DNA of 64,000 nucleotides from Perkinsus olseni (taxonomy: Eukaryota > Perkinsozoa > Perkinsida > Perkinsidae). Position numbers and translations under genes: made by a program. Below, piece after piece: positions 45,629 through 56,876 of this stretch. Positions within the stretch are counted from its first letter, which is position 1, and each line of letters opens with the position of its first letter. Where the stretch lies: assembly GCA_013115135.1 (NCBI GenBank), contig JABANP010000131.1, positions 56,963 to 120,962 on the forward strand. The letters are read 5' to 3'. The notes beneath the pieces were generated by a model. That model had not been told where the DNA came from. It searched no databases and saw nothing but the letters and a program-made list of their open reading frames with translations.

Positions 45629-47590
45629 CTACTCGACAGTGACCGACTTGGCAAGATTGCGAGGCTGATCAATAGAGCAACCGCGAAGGTCGGCAACATA
45701 ATAAGACAGCATCTGCAACGGTATTGTGGTAACAATAGGCTGCAGGACGATATCGACAGTCGGCACACGAATGACGAAGTCCTTGTCGCCGGCGAACTTG
45801 TCCAAGTCATGGTTACCCTCCTCGGTAATGATCAGCAGATCACCATTACGAGCTTTGACCTCCTCGATGTTGGCCTTAACCTTATCGTAAGTTGGATCAC
45901 TCTTGGGAGCGATGCAGACAACAGGCATCATCCGATCAATCAAGGCGATAGGACCATGCTTCATCTCGGCAGCAGGGTACCCCTCAGCGTGAATGTAAGA
46001 AATCTCCTTCAACTTCAATGCACCTTCCAACGCAACCGGGTAATGGATGCCGCGACCGAGAAAGAGGAAGTTGCTGGCGAGTCTGAAGTACCTCGAAAGA
46101 TTCTTCACCTGAGAGTTGAGCTTGAGCACTCGCTGGATGGTCTCGGGATAATGAGACAGCTGGTCACAGAGAGTATCGAAGTACTCAGTATCAATTGTAC
46201 CGCGGGCAAGTGCAAGACGGAGAGCCAACAGAGTCAGGACCATAACCTGCGAGGTGAAGGCCTTAGTAGAGGCAACACCGATCTCAGGACCAGCATGGAG
46301 GTAGATACCAGCATCAGTGTCACGAGCAATGGTGGAACCAACGGTGTTCACAATACCGATCGACAGTGCACCATACTCCTTGGCGATACGGACAGCCTCG
46401 AGGGTATCTGCGGTTTCACCAGACTGAGAGATGACAATGACGACATCCTTCGGAGTCAAAAGAGGGTTGCGATAACGGAATTCAGAGGCGTACTCCACCT
46501 CAACGTTGATACGAGCTAACGACTCTATGAGGTACTCTCCAATAAGGCCAGAGTGCCACGAAGTACCACACGCACAAATGATGATACGATCGGCACCGCA
46601 TATAGCATCCAATGCAGTCTGATCGGTACCACGAACAGTAGTGTCCAGGCCACCCAAGCGGATGCCCCACTTAGAGGAGATAGCATTGGGGCCGTGGGTC
46701 GTGTCGTCAGAATTGACTCTGTAGAGTCGTCCACGGCAAGAGTTCTCAAGACAGCGTGGCTGATCCATGATCTCCTTGAGCATAAAATGAGGGTAACCAC
46801 CTTTCTCTATCTGCTCGAGATTGAGCTCGAGCTGAACCAAAGGGTTGTTTTGAATATCCTCATCGACCGAGGCCTGGCGAGTGCTAATAGCATCAATGCT
46901 TCTGAGACGGTAACCCGACCTGCGGACCTCAACGAGCTCACCATCACGGATATAGACAACATCCTTAGTGTACTCAACAACCGCAGAGGCATCAGAGGCA
47001 AGCATGTACTCACCATCACCGACACCCAAGATCAGAGGAGAGCCCTTACGAGCGCCAATAAGAAGGTCGGGCTCATCCTCAAACATGAAGACCACACCGT
47101 AGGCACCGGTCACAAGGCTCAAAGCACAGGAGACGATGACGGACCATGATGGGTCGGGTCCCATCTGCTTGCGGACATCAGCGACCAGGTGAGCCAGGAG
47201 CTCGGTATCGGTCTCCGAGGTGAAGTGATACCCCTTGTTGATCAGCTCCTCACGAAGACTGGCGTAGTTCTCGATGATACCATTGTGGACAACAGCGACC
47301 TTGCGATCCTCGGTGAAGTGAGGATGAGCGTTGGCATCAGTAGGAGCGCCATGAGTAGCCCAACGGGTATGAGCAATACCCATGGTACCGGCGTACTCCG
47401 GGTTGTTGACACCACCACAGTAAGCCTCGAGGTTAGCAACCTTGCCGACCTTCTTGGCGATCTTCAACTCTTTACCATTATGGATACCCACGCCGGCCGA
47501 ATCATAGCCTCTATATTCCAAGCGTTTGAGTGCCTTAATAAGGCAAGGAAGAGCCTGTCGGTCTCCAACGTACGCAAAGATGCCGCACAT
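45629..47590 (-). CDS. glutamine--fructose-6-phosphate aminotransferase (isomerizing), copy B
   Basis: Makes glucosamine-6-phosphate from fructose-6-phosphate and glutamine, the first committed step to UDP-GlcNAc. The start is set at 47590 so that the protein begins M-C-G-I-F, since the catalytic Cys must become the N-terminus; the frame stays open upstream to 47713. Glutaminase domain: R-W-A-T-H-G-A-P, N-G-I-I-E-N-Y, S-E-T-D-T-E. Two SIS domains: C-G-T-S-W-H-S-G-L-I, S-Q-S-G-E-T-A-D-T-L-E-A, then [18 protein letters not shown]. The end is D-Q-P-R-N-L-A-K-S-V-T-V-E, the family's conserved terminus. 653 residues, no intron, which stands out against the intron-rich neighbours. Confidence 0.95.
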   Translation of the reverse strand: MCGIFAYVGDRQALPCLIKALKRLEYRGYDSAGVGIHNGKELKIAKKVGKVANLEAYCGGVNNPEYAGTMGIAHTRWATHGAPTDANAHPHFTEDRKVAVVHNGIIENYASLREELINKGYHFTSETDTELLAHLVADVRKQMGPDPSWSVIVSCALSLVTGAYGVVFMFEDEPDLLIGARKGSPLILGVGDGEYMLASDASAVVEYTKDVVYIRDGELVEVRRSGYRLRSIDAISTRQASVDEDIQNNPLVQLELNLEQIEKGGYPHFMLKEIMDQPRCLENSCRGRLYRVNSDDTTHGPNAISSKWGIRLGGLDTTVRGTDQTALDAICGADRIIICACGTSWHSGLIGEYLIESLARINVEVEYASEFRYRNPLLTPKDVVIVISQSGETADTLEAVRIAKEYGALSIGIVNTVGSTIARDTDAGIYLHAGPEIGVASTKAFTSQVMVLTLLALRLALARGTIDTEYFDTLCDQLSHYPETIQRVLKLNSQVKNLSRYFRLASNFLFLGRGIHYPVALEGALKLKEISYIHAEGYPAAEMKHGPIALIDRMMPVVCIAPKSDPTYDKVKANIEEVKARNGDLLIITEEGNHDLDKFAGDKDFVIRVPTVDIVLQPIVTTIPLQMLSYYVADLRGCSIDQPRNLAKSVTVE

Positions 47591-47599
47591 AGATAAAAG

Positions 47600-48070
47600 A
47601 TCGAGAAACACTAGGAACTGCTTAAAACCTGAGTTTCGAGAGGGTTGTCTCCTTTTGTGTTGTCGTCCTTCTAGCCTTAGCCTAAAACCAAGAGCGAAGC
47701 GAAGTTTGCGCATCAGAGAAAGATATCCGGGACAGGTATCCTCAGCCTAGTCGTTCATTGTAAACTCCGTGGATGAGCCAGATGAGGTTCTCCACTCTAG
47801 AAGCCTGTCAGCCGTCTCGCACGCATGTACAAACGGAGGGAAAATTTCGATCGTTCGACGCGAAGCCCAGTCTTTGCCGTTCCCATTGCTCACGACGCCA
47901 TAGAGCTTCTAAGGGCGAAAGGAAGGATCGACCCTTCCAACAAGACCCGAACGCTGTAAATCGAGACTTTCTTGATACGAAATATGGCGGACTATCACTG
48001 ACATGTCACCATTGAGGTCACACGCTTATGAAAAATGACAGGATGGCATACCAGATGTTCAACGATTGTC
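47600..48070. other. spacer between GFAT B and C
   Basis: 480 bases with no gene; promoter of B and 3' flank of C must lie here. Confidence 0.5.
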
Positions 48071-48071
48071 G

Positions 48072-50018
48072 CTACTCAACTGTGACGGATTTGGCCAAGT
48101 TGCGTGGTTGGTCGATAGAGCAGCCCCTGAGGTCTGCTATGTAGTATGACAGTAGCTGCAGCGGTATGACAGCAATGATAGGCTGTAGGTTCACGTCCAC
48201 AGAAGGAATCCTAATGATGTACTCCTTGTCACTGACGAACCTGTCCAGATCGTGGTTGCCCTCCTCGGTGATGATGATGAGTTCTCCATTACGAGCCTTG
48301 ACCTCCTCGATGTTGGCCTTAACCTTATCGTAAGTTGGATCACTCTTCGGAGCGATGCAGACAACAGGCATAAGACGATCAATCAGAGCAATAGGACCAT
48401 GCTTCATCTCGGCAGCAGGGTACCCCTCAGCGTGAATGTAGGAAATCTCCTTCAACTTCAAGGCACCTTCTAACGCAACGGGGAAGTGGATGCCTCGGCC
48501 GAGAAAGAGGAAGTTCTGGGCCATCCGGAAGAACTTCGATATGGTCTTGATTTGAGTCGCGGTTTTCAAGACCCTCGAAATGTACTCTGGGAAGCTATGA
48601 AGCTCTTCACAAAGCATGCAGAAGTACTCCTCCTCGATTGTACCACGATTACGAGCCAAGTTCAAGGCTAAGAGGGTCAACACCATAACCTGTGACGTGA
48701 AGGCCTTGGTAGAGGCGACTCCAATCTCGGGGCCGGCATGAAGGTAAATGCCAGCGTCAGTATCACGGGCAATGGTCGAGCCAACGCAGTTGACGATGCC
48801 AATAGACAAAGCACCATTCGACTTGGCTATACGTATAGCCTCCAGAGTATCAGCAGTCTCACCGGATTGGGAGATAGCAACAACGACGTCTTTAGGGGTT
48901 AGAAGAGGGTTACGATAACGGAACTCGGAGGCGTACTCCACCTCAACGTTAATACGAGCTAGAGACTCGATGAGGTACTCTCCAATAAGGCCAGAGTGCC
49001 ACGAAGTACCACAGGCACATATGATAATACGATCGGCACCAGCGATAGCCTCCAAGGCAGTTTTTTCTGTGCCCTGGACCTTGGTGTTGAGACCGCCCAA
49101 CCTTATGTCCCATTTAGGTGGAGGATGGCTATCATGTTCTTGCATGGGCTGATAAAGCCTTCCTCTGCACGTGTTACGAATACAGTTAGGCTGGTCCATG
49201 ATCTCCTTAATCATGAAGTGAGGATACCCGCCCTTCTCGATCTGCTCGAGAGACACCTCAAGCTGAACCAGAGGGTTGGTAACATCTTCGTCAATGGATA
49301 CTTGCCGAGTGCTGATGCCTTCAATCGTTCTCAGACGATAACCAGACTTGCGGACCTCAACGAGCTCACCATCACGGATGAATACCACGTCTTTAGTGTA
49401 CTCAACAACAGCTGAGCCATCTGACGCGAGCATGTATTCACCCTCGCCGACCCCCAAGATCAGAGGAGAGCCCTTACGAGCGCCAATGAGAAGGTCGGGC
49501 TCATCCTCAAACATGAAGACCACACCGTAGGCACCGGTCACAAGGCTCAAAGCACAGGAGACGATGACGGACCATGAGGGGTCGGGTCCCATCTGCTTGC
49601 GGACATCAGCGACCAGGTGAGCCAGGAGCTCGGTATCGGTCTCCGAGGTGAAGTGATACCCCTTGTTGATTAGCTCCTCACGAAGACTGGCGTAGTTCTC
49701 GATGATACCATTGTGGACAACAGCGACCTTGCGATCCTCGGTGAAGTGGGGATGAGCGTTGGCATCAGTCGGAGCGCCATGAGTAGCCCAACGGGTATGA
49801 GCAATACCCATGGTACCGGTGTACTCCGGGTTGTTGACACCACCACAAGCGGTCTCGAGGTTGACGACCTTCCCGATCTTCTTGCAAATGTTGATATGTT
49901 TGCCGTTGTGAACCCCGACCCCGGCCGAGTCGTAGCCTCTGTATTCCAGCCGCTTAAGAGCCGTGATCAGGCAGGGAAGTGCCTCCCTGTCTCCCAAATA
50001 CGCGAAGATGCCGCACAT
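48072..50018 (-). CDS. glutamine--fructose-6-phosphate aminotransferase, copy C
   Basis: Same enzyme as copy B with all glutaminase and SIS motifs intact and the same C-terminus. Start set at 50018 (M-C-G-I-F); the upstream in-frame Met at 50027 would bury the nucleophile. 648 residues, no intron. It is most diverged from B in the interdomain linker (around M-Q-E-H-D-S-H) and in the second SIS region. In the glutaminase part it is nearly identical to B, while around 48880-49020 it is identical or nearly so to pseudogene A and clearly different from B, a mosaic pattern. Confidence 0.95.
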   Translation of the reverse strand: MCGIFAYLGDREALPCLITALKRLEYRGYDSAGVGVHNGKHINICKKIGKVVNLETACGGVNNPEYTGTMGIAHTRWATHGAPTDANAHPHFTEDRKVAVVHNGIIENYASLREELINKGYHFTSETDTELLAHLVADVRKQMGPDPSWSVIVSCALSLVTGAYGVVFMFEDEPDLLIGARKGSPLILGVGEGEYMLASDGSAVVEYTKDVVFIRDGELVEVRKSGYRLRTIEGISTRQVSIDEDVTNPLVQLEVSLEQIEKGGYPHFMIKEIMDQPNCIRNTCRGRLYQPMQEHDSHPPPKWDIRLGGLNTKVQGTEKTALEAIAGADRIIICACGTSWHSGLIGEYLIESLARINVEVEYASEFRYRNPLLTPKDVVVAISQSGETADTLEAIRIAKSNGALSIGIVNCVGSTIARDTDAGIYLHAGPEIGVASTKAFTSQVMVLTLLALNLARNRGTIEEEYFCMLCEELHSFPEYISRVLKTATQIKTISKFFRMAQNFLFLGRGIHFPVALEGALKLKEISYIHAEGYPAAEMKHGPIALIDRLMPVVCIAPKSDPTYDKVKANIEEVKARNGELIIITEEGNHDLDRFVSDKEYIIRIPSVDVNLQPIIAVIPLQLLSYYIADLRGCSIDQPRNLAKSVTVE

Positions 50019-50019
50019 G

Positions 50020-51650
50020 AGCGCCAACCCAACAAACTAAAACATCAATCCATCACTGTTCCGGTGGACAGCGTGCCAGGTAACGAGCAAGTCTGAAACG
50101 AAGGATCCCACCTAGGCCGTCCCCTGGGAATCGGTAAGAGTCAAAGTCTTGTAAATAACGCATACAAAGCATGTAATAAGGCTCGCAACCTTGCCAAGCT
50201 TGGAGTTTCTCAACGTTGCGCGTCGAGCACGCTTGCGGGCTGCGTCTAATTGAGTCCCCAAAAATGTCCCCAAAAGTAGTCCCAAAACAGTATGTACCCA
50301 GATTGTCCCCCCAAAAAATCCACCAGCGCGCGCCCGGGAAAGATCTGCGCAGCGTATTACCCGTATTACTGGTGGTGTTCAATAGACCTCTCCTGAGTTT
50401 CAGTAGCGCTCCGAGGATTGAACTTAACGAGATCGATACGATCCTGAGAGCGTTCTTGAAACTCGGGAGAGATCTATTAAACAGGCGGACAAATTAGGTC
50501 TGGGATTTATTGAATTGCTCTGGAGTTTCACTAATTAGGCCTGGAAATGATGTAGATGAAAATGTTCTAAATCTGAAAGTCAAGGCAGCTTGGTATGGGT
50601 ACTGTGAAGAAGCCAACGTTGGAGTTTGCATGGGAATTTATCTGGGTTTATTGTGTCGCACTCGGGTGCTGTGAGTGATAGCTGGAAGTGTGTTTCTTGG
50701 ATTTACCGATATGATTCGCGTAGCACGACCCTGGCGCCGGTACCCTCAGTGCTGGTAGAGTGCGGCCCGCTGTCCAAAAGGTTCGTCGCTCCCTCAGCTG
50801 TCCCGAACGTTAGGTATGCAGAGCCGAGTTCAAAAAGGTCATTGGATGATCCAATTTGGATCTGGACCGCTCTTCGTTGGTGCCATCATGAGTGGCTCGG
50901 AAGTATTGGCTGGGGACTGCCTGGTGCGTCCAATACCCTACATACCGCGCATATTTGACCCCCTTGTGTACTCAGGATGACAGCTGCTGCTGGCTGCATC
51001 TGTTCTCACGGGTAATCATGCTGTTGAAACGCCAGGGTCATCAATCACGGGTAGTTATCACTGGAAACGGCACTCCATTCCCAGTGTTGCGAGGCACTCT
51101 AAAGTCGCTTATGGAGTTTACTTCTAGAAGAAAGCTTTTTTCAGTCATACGAAGTTCGACTTCATCTCCTCTGGCATACACTTGGCCCGTCTAACTAATC
51201 TCGAAATGGCAAGTGCGGCCGATGAGCAGCATCGTTACAAATTCTTTCTGATGATAGCTTATAATTATTTCATCTTCCTCAGTCGGTCTTTACGTCGCTG
51301 GCCCAGCCGTCATCACTGGTATCATATTTTCGCCGGTTAGAAGAGCCTTGATAATAATTTGGCATAGGTTTAACTCGTGCACTGTGGCAGCTTCCTATAT
51401 TGGTAGTATCACTGTAATGCTATCGCAATCAATTTGTTCATTAAGGCCATCTTTAGGGGCGAATTTTTGGACCTCGGAGGAAGCGGAGCGTGTATTCTGC
51501 TTGGTGTTTAACAACAAACTCTACCTTCATCCAAGACTGTCTAAGACTCATCTGCTCGTACATTTGTACACCCATTGGTGATTAGCGATCTCTGTGACAT
51601 GTCCAACTCCGATGCGTGCTTGATGAAAAAGTGTCAACCAGAACTACCAT
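50020..51650. other. no gene assigned; G/C-tract cluster near its left end
   Basis: Coding-like fragments on the plus strand at 50626-50958 and 50892-51194 have no recognisable domain and no clear splice sites. The tract at 50255-50320 is listed separately. Confidence 0.35.
50255..50320 (-). repeat. repeated TTTTGGGGAC-like units, G-tract cluster
   Basis: On the minus strand: a G6 run, then GGG, then TTTTGGGACT, CTTTTGGGGAC and TTTTTGGGGAC. Five G-tracts within 66 bases, upstream of the GFAT C start. Confidence 0.6.
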
Positions 51651-51661
51651 CAAGTTAATGA

Positions 51662-52880
51662 CTACTTGATCATCAGGCATTCAATTTTGTCAATGTACCC
51701 AAAGAAGCCGGATGGTAGCCCACAGTCGGCTGTCGACCTCGTGTCGGTGGAATTATTGCTCCCTGGCGGGGGACAATGACACAAAGCATTCGCTCGCCCG
51801 ACGCGTTTCGCTGGGCGCGAGCCACCTGGATACTCTTCTCGCCAGATTTCGCGATGGCTTGGACCTCTAATCTGCCACGCTGCTTTCCTGCCTGCGGCCC
51901 ACCTCAACGGCTCCATTATAACTCCACTCCTCTTATTGATCATGGATCATGCAGAATTGTGTGTTTATGAGCATCAGTTGCATAGAGTTAAGTGGATTAG
52001 GGTCTTGCTGTCTGCCTTCGAGCTGCAGCTCGGCTCACTTTAACTATCTTGCCCTTCTGTAACTCCACGTAGTCAGGACGCAGACGCTTGCGTAGTCTTT
52101 GTCTTAGTGGAGGGGTCTTGTTGCAGGACTAAACGAGTGGTCGATGGTAATGCAGCTTTTAAATTTCATGTTTACTCACCTCAGTCCCCTCTTCAGTATT
52201 ACTCTTGGTCATAACATCCCCAGCATTCTCACGGAGTTGCTCTTCCTTGGTTCCGACGTGTCCATCAACTGCTGATCTCCTACGGAGGTTAAGTTCATCT
52301 TCGACACTTCTACGCTGTTCCAGCTGGAACAGCGAGCAGGGTGAAGCTTCTCTGAGCTGATTACCATCTTTATCGCCAGTAGGTATCTGCGGTTACACAC
52401 ATCTGATATATTTCACTTGTGCAGCACAAGTTGTGCTCGTACCATTATTCCAGATACGTCCTCATTTGGGAAGTTGTTAATTGGTGGACCTTGTGGCTCC
52501 TCAAGATCGTATGTGCTGATCTCTGTCGCGTCGGGCAACTGTTCCACGACTTCTTTGTAGATATCAGAGCATGGCCGAGTTGTCCACAGAGAGGAACTCG
52601 AACTCGAGGAACTCGTCCCATACGGCGGTGGGTCGAGTGATTGCTCTAATACAGAATTGTATTGTTCTTGTCTTTCAGTTATCCCAGTCAACAAGGGACT
52701 CCCCAATGATCGGGTTGTTGCTCTTCTGGCAGCAGCAGGTAGTCTAGGCTCGGTCCTTGGTGATCTCGCTTGATCGTTATCCGCGCTGCGGATTCTCTCG
52801 ATCGCTGCCACCAATCCCAGCTTGCGTTTCAGGTACGCTTTATCCACTTGCCGTGGACCAGTTTTAGTGAACCTGATCAA
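51662..52880 (-). CDS. multi-exon gene of unknown function, 5' end not seen
   Basis: First visible exon (52880 down to about 52433, after an acceptor gatcag) reads F-T-K-T-G-P-R-Q-V-D-K-A-Y, Arg/Ala-rich text, a run of serines and D-L-E-E-P-Q-G-P-P. With donor GTGCTG it joins in phase to R-R-S-V-E-D-E-L-N-L-R-R-R-S-A-V and E-E-Q-L-R-E-N-A-G-D-V, ending at a clean GTGAGT near 52182. A further exon near 52105-52045 reads R-Q-R-L-R-K-R-L-R-P-D-Y-V-E-L and ends at GTGAGC. A stretch ending I-E-C-L-M-I-K at 51662 may be the last exon. Charged, probably helical protein; no family recognised. Confidence 0.45.
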
Positions 52881-53042
52881 CTAAGATGTGAGAACTGATT
52901 AGAGTTTGATCGCTTTTTAATCTGATATCAGCGAAACCTATTTGCCCACGGAGGCCTGAGGCGACTCACTGCGGTCTTCCTTTAGGATGTGGGATTAGTG
53001 GAGAGATCGAGGCCAAGTTGTATCCTGAGACTTCTCCTTCTT

Positions 53043-53126
53043 GAAGCTTAATTGCCAGTGCGTGAACGCACTGGCCATCGAGCTTCCTGTTCTCATAGCA
53101 CGAGCACTGGCCAGTAAGCTTAAGCC
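53043..53126. repeat. nested inverted repeats with GCCAGTGC/GCACTGGC core
   Basis: GCCAGTGC (53054-53061) and GCACTGGC (53068-53075) flank GTGAAC. A third arm GAGCACTGGCCAGTAAGCTT at about 53101-53122 is again the reverse complement of the left flank AAGCTTAATTGCCAGTGC with small differences. Confidence 0.7.
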
Positions 53127-53129
53127 CAC

Positions 53130-53995
53130 GCTTGCGTTACGGGTTACGATGCAGCTGAATATGGGCTAGTTACAAAACTCAATAAGAGGGTCAAGGGAGC
53201 CTCTTCGGGGATCTACATTCAACGGCTAACAGCTCGGGTCTGTGGCTGTCTCCTCGGGTTTCGATGCGGATTTCTGGTTAAAACGCCAATGAGAACGGGA
53301 CCACTGGGGTAGTCTGTTTGCTATCTTTTGGGAACAAAATAGACGGCTGTAAGGTCCACGTGGCCGTGCCGCTTCCTAGCACTCGAAAGAGGAAGTACTT
53401 TACCCTTGTATGCGCCTTGGAATTTGCACTCTGCCTGTTGAATAACCTCAGGAGTCGGTACTAACATAGTTGTGGAATCAGGCTCGCGGTACTGGGACGA
53501 GACTGGCAGGAGCTACCGTGAGAAGCTTGAAACCTATTCACGTGAACAAATTCTCAGAGTGAATTTTCGAATTCAGGGCTGGAACTGCTGATCTTCGACG
53601 AGCAGATCATGAAATTCAGAGCCAATCCTGAGACTCAATTCCACACGTCAGAACCTTGAATTGATCCCGAAACACGGAATCGATCCAAGGTTAGTTTCTA
53701 ACTTCACACCTATGTCGGTAAAGTCTATTGTACAGCTCATCGAGTTGAATAGGTCGGATTCTGCGGGTGGGTTTCCTTGCCGCCGAGGACCGAGAGGGAT
53801 ATTGAAGATTCTGAGAGCATGAAATTGGCGTTAAGTTAATAGCCACAACTGCTACCTGCAGCTGCTCTCATTTGGAAAACTTGAATGACCTGTTTTTGCC
53901 ACTTCGGTGCGACAGTCTCAGATTCGGTAGTCAATTCTTTAACTCCACCGTGTGAGGTCCGAAGTGTGGTGTCCGTTTCTTTGCTCCCTTCTCTT
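53130..53995. other. no gene recognised
   Basis: A stretch near 53520-53720 is rich in GAATTC/TGAATT/GATC words but has no open frame. It presumably includes the AFG1 promoter at its right end. Confidence 0.45.
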
Positions 53996-53999
53996 GCGA

Positions 54000-56160
54000 A
54001 TGGCCTCCAAATGTCGAGCAATCAGTTCGATATCGAGTATTTCAGCGAGATACGGAGCCAAGGTCGACGCTGGACTACTGATTCGAGACGGCAGGCAAGA
54101 GGCCGCCCTGAGTCGTCTGGAGAAGGTCAGCGGCTACCTTGGGGGGGGCGTGGTTTCAGCGGAACTTGTTAGGTCTACAATAGACTCCGGCTGAAACCCA
54201 GATCGCCCGATGGAGGTCATCAGTGGATTAGGCCGCGAAATATAAAGACAACGAAGTCGTTCTCTACCGAGCCGTTTGCTACGAACGAATTGGCAGTGGA
54301 CGAGTACTTGAACCGCATCACCCTTGGTAACTCGGGACACAACTCTTCATGCCCACTGCGGAGTTAGTGTTGTAGCTGCGCGTCGCCAGCGTAGTTCGCT
54401 CTTGAAGACCAAAAACAGCGTACCCCTGACAAGACTCACTGGGGCGGAATACAGGTCTTGATCCTATTTGGCGGGCTCCGGACCAACTGGGAACTTTGGA
54501 TGAATACGCGAGTGTAGTGGCGTACACAATGCGAACCAGGGGGAGTTCTCCTGGAAGGCTGAGTCGTGTCCCGACGTCCGGGACTTCTCCTTTCATCTCG
54601 TGACGTCTCATGTCAATGTCATGATGTCATTCATCAGAGAACCGTCAACTGATGTTGGAGAAAGGTGTCAAGATACACCTGACGAAAGCTGAGAAGGAAG
54701 GGAGGTTCGCTTCTGCACAACCAAGCCGTCAGTCGGAAAGCGTTGGAGACCTCCCAGCTGCGAACGAAGCATCGGCGTCATCATCGCACAACGTGAGGCC
54801 CGAGAATCCGAGCGCTGTGCAACCGATGCGGCTCAAGAAAAATTCGCTGTGAGGGCGCTGGCATGTTAAGATCGATTCCAGTGTTAGCTATAGGTACCTT
54901 TTTGGGTCTGTTGGTCGTGGTAAAACCATGTTGTTGGATACCTTCTATAATAGTATCCAGGAAGACTCAGATCTCGCGCTGAGGCACAAGCGACAGCACT
55001 TCTTCGATTTCATGAGGAAATACACGAACGAATGCAAATTGTAGCGAGAGATAGGTACCAAGCCTTCATCGAACAAACCTTGCTGTGATGGGGGCTCTCA
55101 GATGGCCCGACCTAACGCCTGTTGAGATAGTGGCCAATACTATCGCTGATGAGACAGATCTACTCTGTCTCGATGAGGTGATCTCGTGGGGTCGGGCCTC
55201 ATACCGCTTCAGTGCTCTGTAAGGTGGCAGTGGTGGACGTCCAGGACGCATCCATCCTTCCCAGAGTGCTGGAGATTCTGTCACTGAGGGGTGTGACTCT
55301 TGTCATGACATCGAACTCGAGGCCTAACGAGCTCTTCGCCGGAGGTGGGCCTGTGTGCTCATCAATGACGTGGTATCATGGAGAGTTTTAGGCCTCAATC
55401 GTCATGTTTTCATACCACCACTTCTGCGTGCTTTGGAACAAACCTGCGTTGTTGTCAACCTTGATGAAAAGGAGATCGCAGAACAGGCAAGGGGCTGTCT
55501 TATCTAGAATAGCGAGTCGTCTCCGCAGGTTGATTATCGGAAGGTCAGCGACACTCCGGGCAAGTGGGCTGGCAGTCGCTACTACCATCCAGCATCGAGC
55601 CCGTCCGTGGCTGCCAAATTCGATGGGGACTTCGAACGGATCGAAGGAGAACTCTTCCAAGGTCCTTGGATCTTCGATTTGCCGCATTCGACAACACGGT
55701 AACTTCACCAGGGTCTGCGGAGTCACCAGCTTCTCTCGTAGGACTCTACGAGGTGGTCAATACAAGCTGGCCAATAGCCAACTCAGGGGCGTTATTGTTG
55801 ATTTCAACTCCCTCTGTGGTAAAGAATGTGGCGAAGCTGACTTCAGTGCACTGGCTGACCACTTCAAACTCAACAACACAGTTTTGTTCATTCGAGACGT
55901 ACTCAGATTCGTTTGTAGCTGGCGCGGCGACGAGTTACGATCAGGTTCCGGTTTTCGGCCAGCTTGATGGCCTTGGGAGTGGCAGGAGATTCGGAAAATT
56001 GGTCGAGATCTTGTATGACAAAAGTATTCCCGTGCGGATTCTAGCGTCCAACACAGCGGAAAGGATCTTTGCTCCAATATCGAACTCGCAAGGTGCGCAG
56101 ACACTTCGTAACAGCTTGGATGATGTTATCGCGTGCCTGCAGATGCGATTGAAGAACTGA
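54000..56160 (+). CDS. AFG1/LACE1-family mitochondrial ATPase
   Basis: AFG1/LACE1 is an AAA-like P-loop ATPase of mitochondria that helps turn over and assemble inner-membrane proteins. Exon 1 from 54000 has A-R-Y-G-A-K-V-D-A-G-L-L and D-G-R-Q-E-A-A-L-S-R-L, the family's opening block. Exon at 54638 (N-R-Q-L-M-L-E-K-G). Walker A exon 54894-55040: Y-L-F-G-S-V-G-R-G-K-T-M-L-L-D. Walker B exon 55102-55177: L-L-C-L-D-E. 55224-55344: L-V-M-T-S-N-S-R-P (sensor 1). 55392 on: F-I-P-P-L-L-R-A-L-E and V-N-L-D. Then V-D-Y-R-K, intron of 43 bases, L-C-G-K-E, intron of 46 bases before V-P-V-F-G-Q-L, and L-Y-D-K-S-I-P-V-R-I-L-A-S, ending at 56160. The join before V-D-Y-R does not keep phase with any clear donor. 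The exon 1 end and the 54.2-54.6 kb stretch are unresolved. Confidence 0.85.
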
Positions 56161-56876
56161 TCGGCGACGAGATTTCTGTCGCGGCACGTGGAGCCGTGCT
56201 TGAGGCCAGCTGTTGTGCTCTGGACCGCTCCGTGTCCCGACTCTTTGAGATGACGCACGTTTCAGATGAGTGACCTGGTTTCCTCTGTACCTCTACGGAC
56301 GTGTTATCGAGTAGAGAGGTGCATCCAGATTAAAACGGCCATAGTCGTAGAACATTTTCGGCGATGATGCGAGGTAGAGAGGGTTGCCAACCACTTCACC
56401 AACCGAGCCATGGCATTGTGTCTATGGCCAGGACGCTCGGCATCGAACGAATTGCTTGACACTGTCAAGATACTGGCAGCTTACGTCGATGTCCGTGGCG
56501 GGCTTGAAGCTAGTGCGCGCCATGCATGGTCCACGTAACCACGCTTGACCCTGGTTTCACTTGAGCGAGGGTGTCCCCACAGGAAGGACCGCTTGCATGG
56601 TCCTCCGCTACATAGCGAGGGTGTCCCTCAATGTGACCATCTTACGGCCACCATTGCATTATCCTGCGGCTCGGTCTATAAGAGGCAATTTTGCCATGTT
56701 ACCTCACTTCACCGATAGACTATCGGCGATAGTAAAGGGACGATATATGCAACTGAGTCTTACTGTGAACACAACTCTTGCATCGTTTAAACCCCTCAAA
56801 AAGTCTACTCTTCAGGCCTGAACTGACCCATATGACCAATAGAAGTGAAAATGAGAAGAATTCAGGGCAAAAAGCT

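Noticed and set aside
45542..46519. 325-codon plus-strand frame across GFAT B
   Set aside because: Antisense shadow of the well-supported GFAT coding sequence.
56561..56821. 86-codon plus-strand frame between AFG1 and P450 copy 1
   Set aside because: No domain, and it overlaps a local duplication of GCGAGGGTGTCCC near 56565-56631. Likely noncoding.
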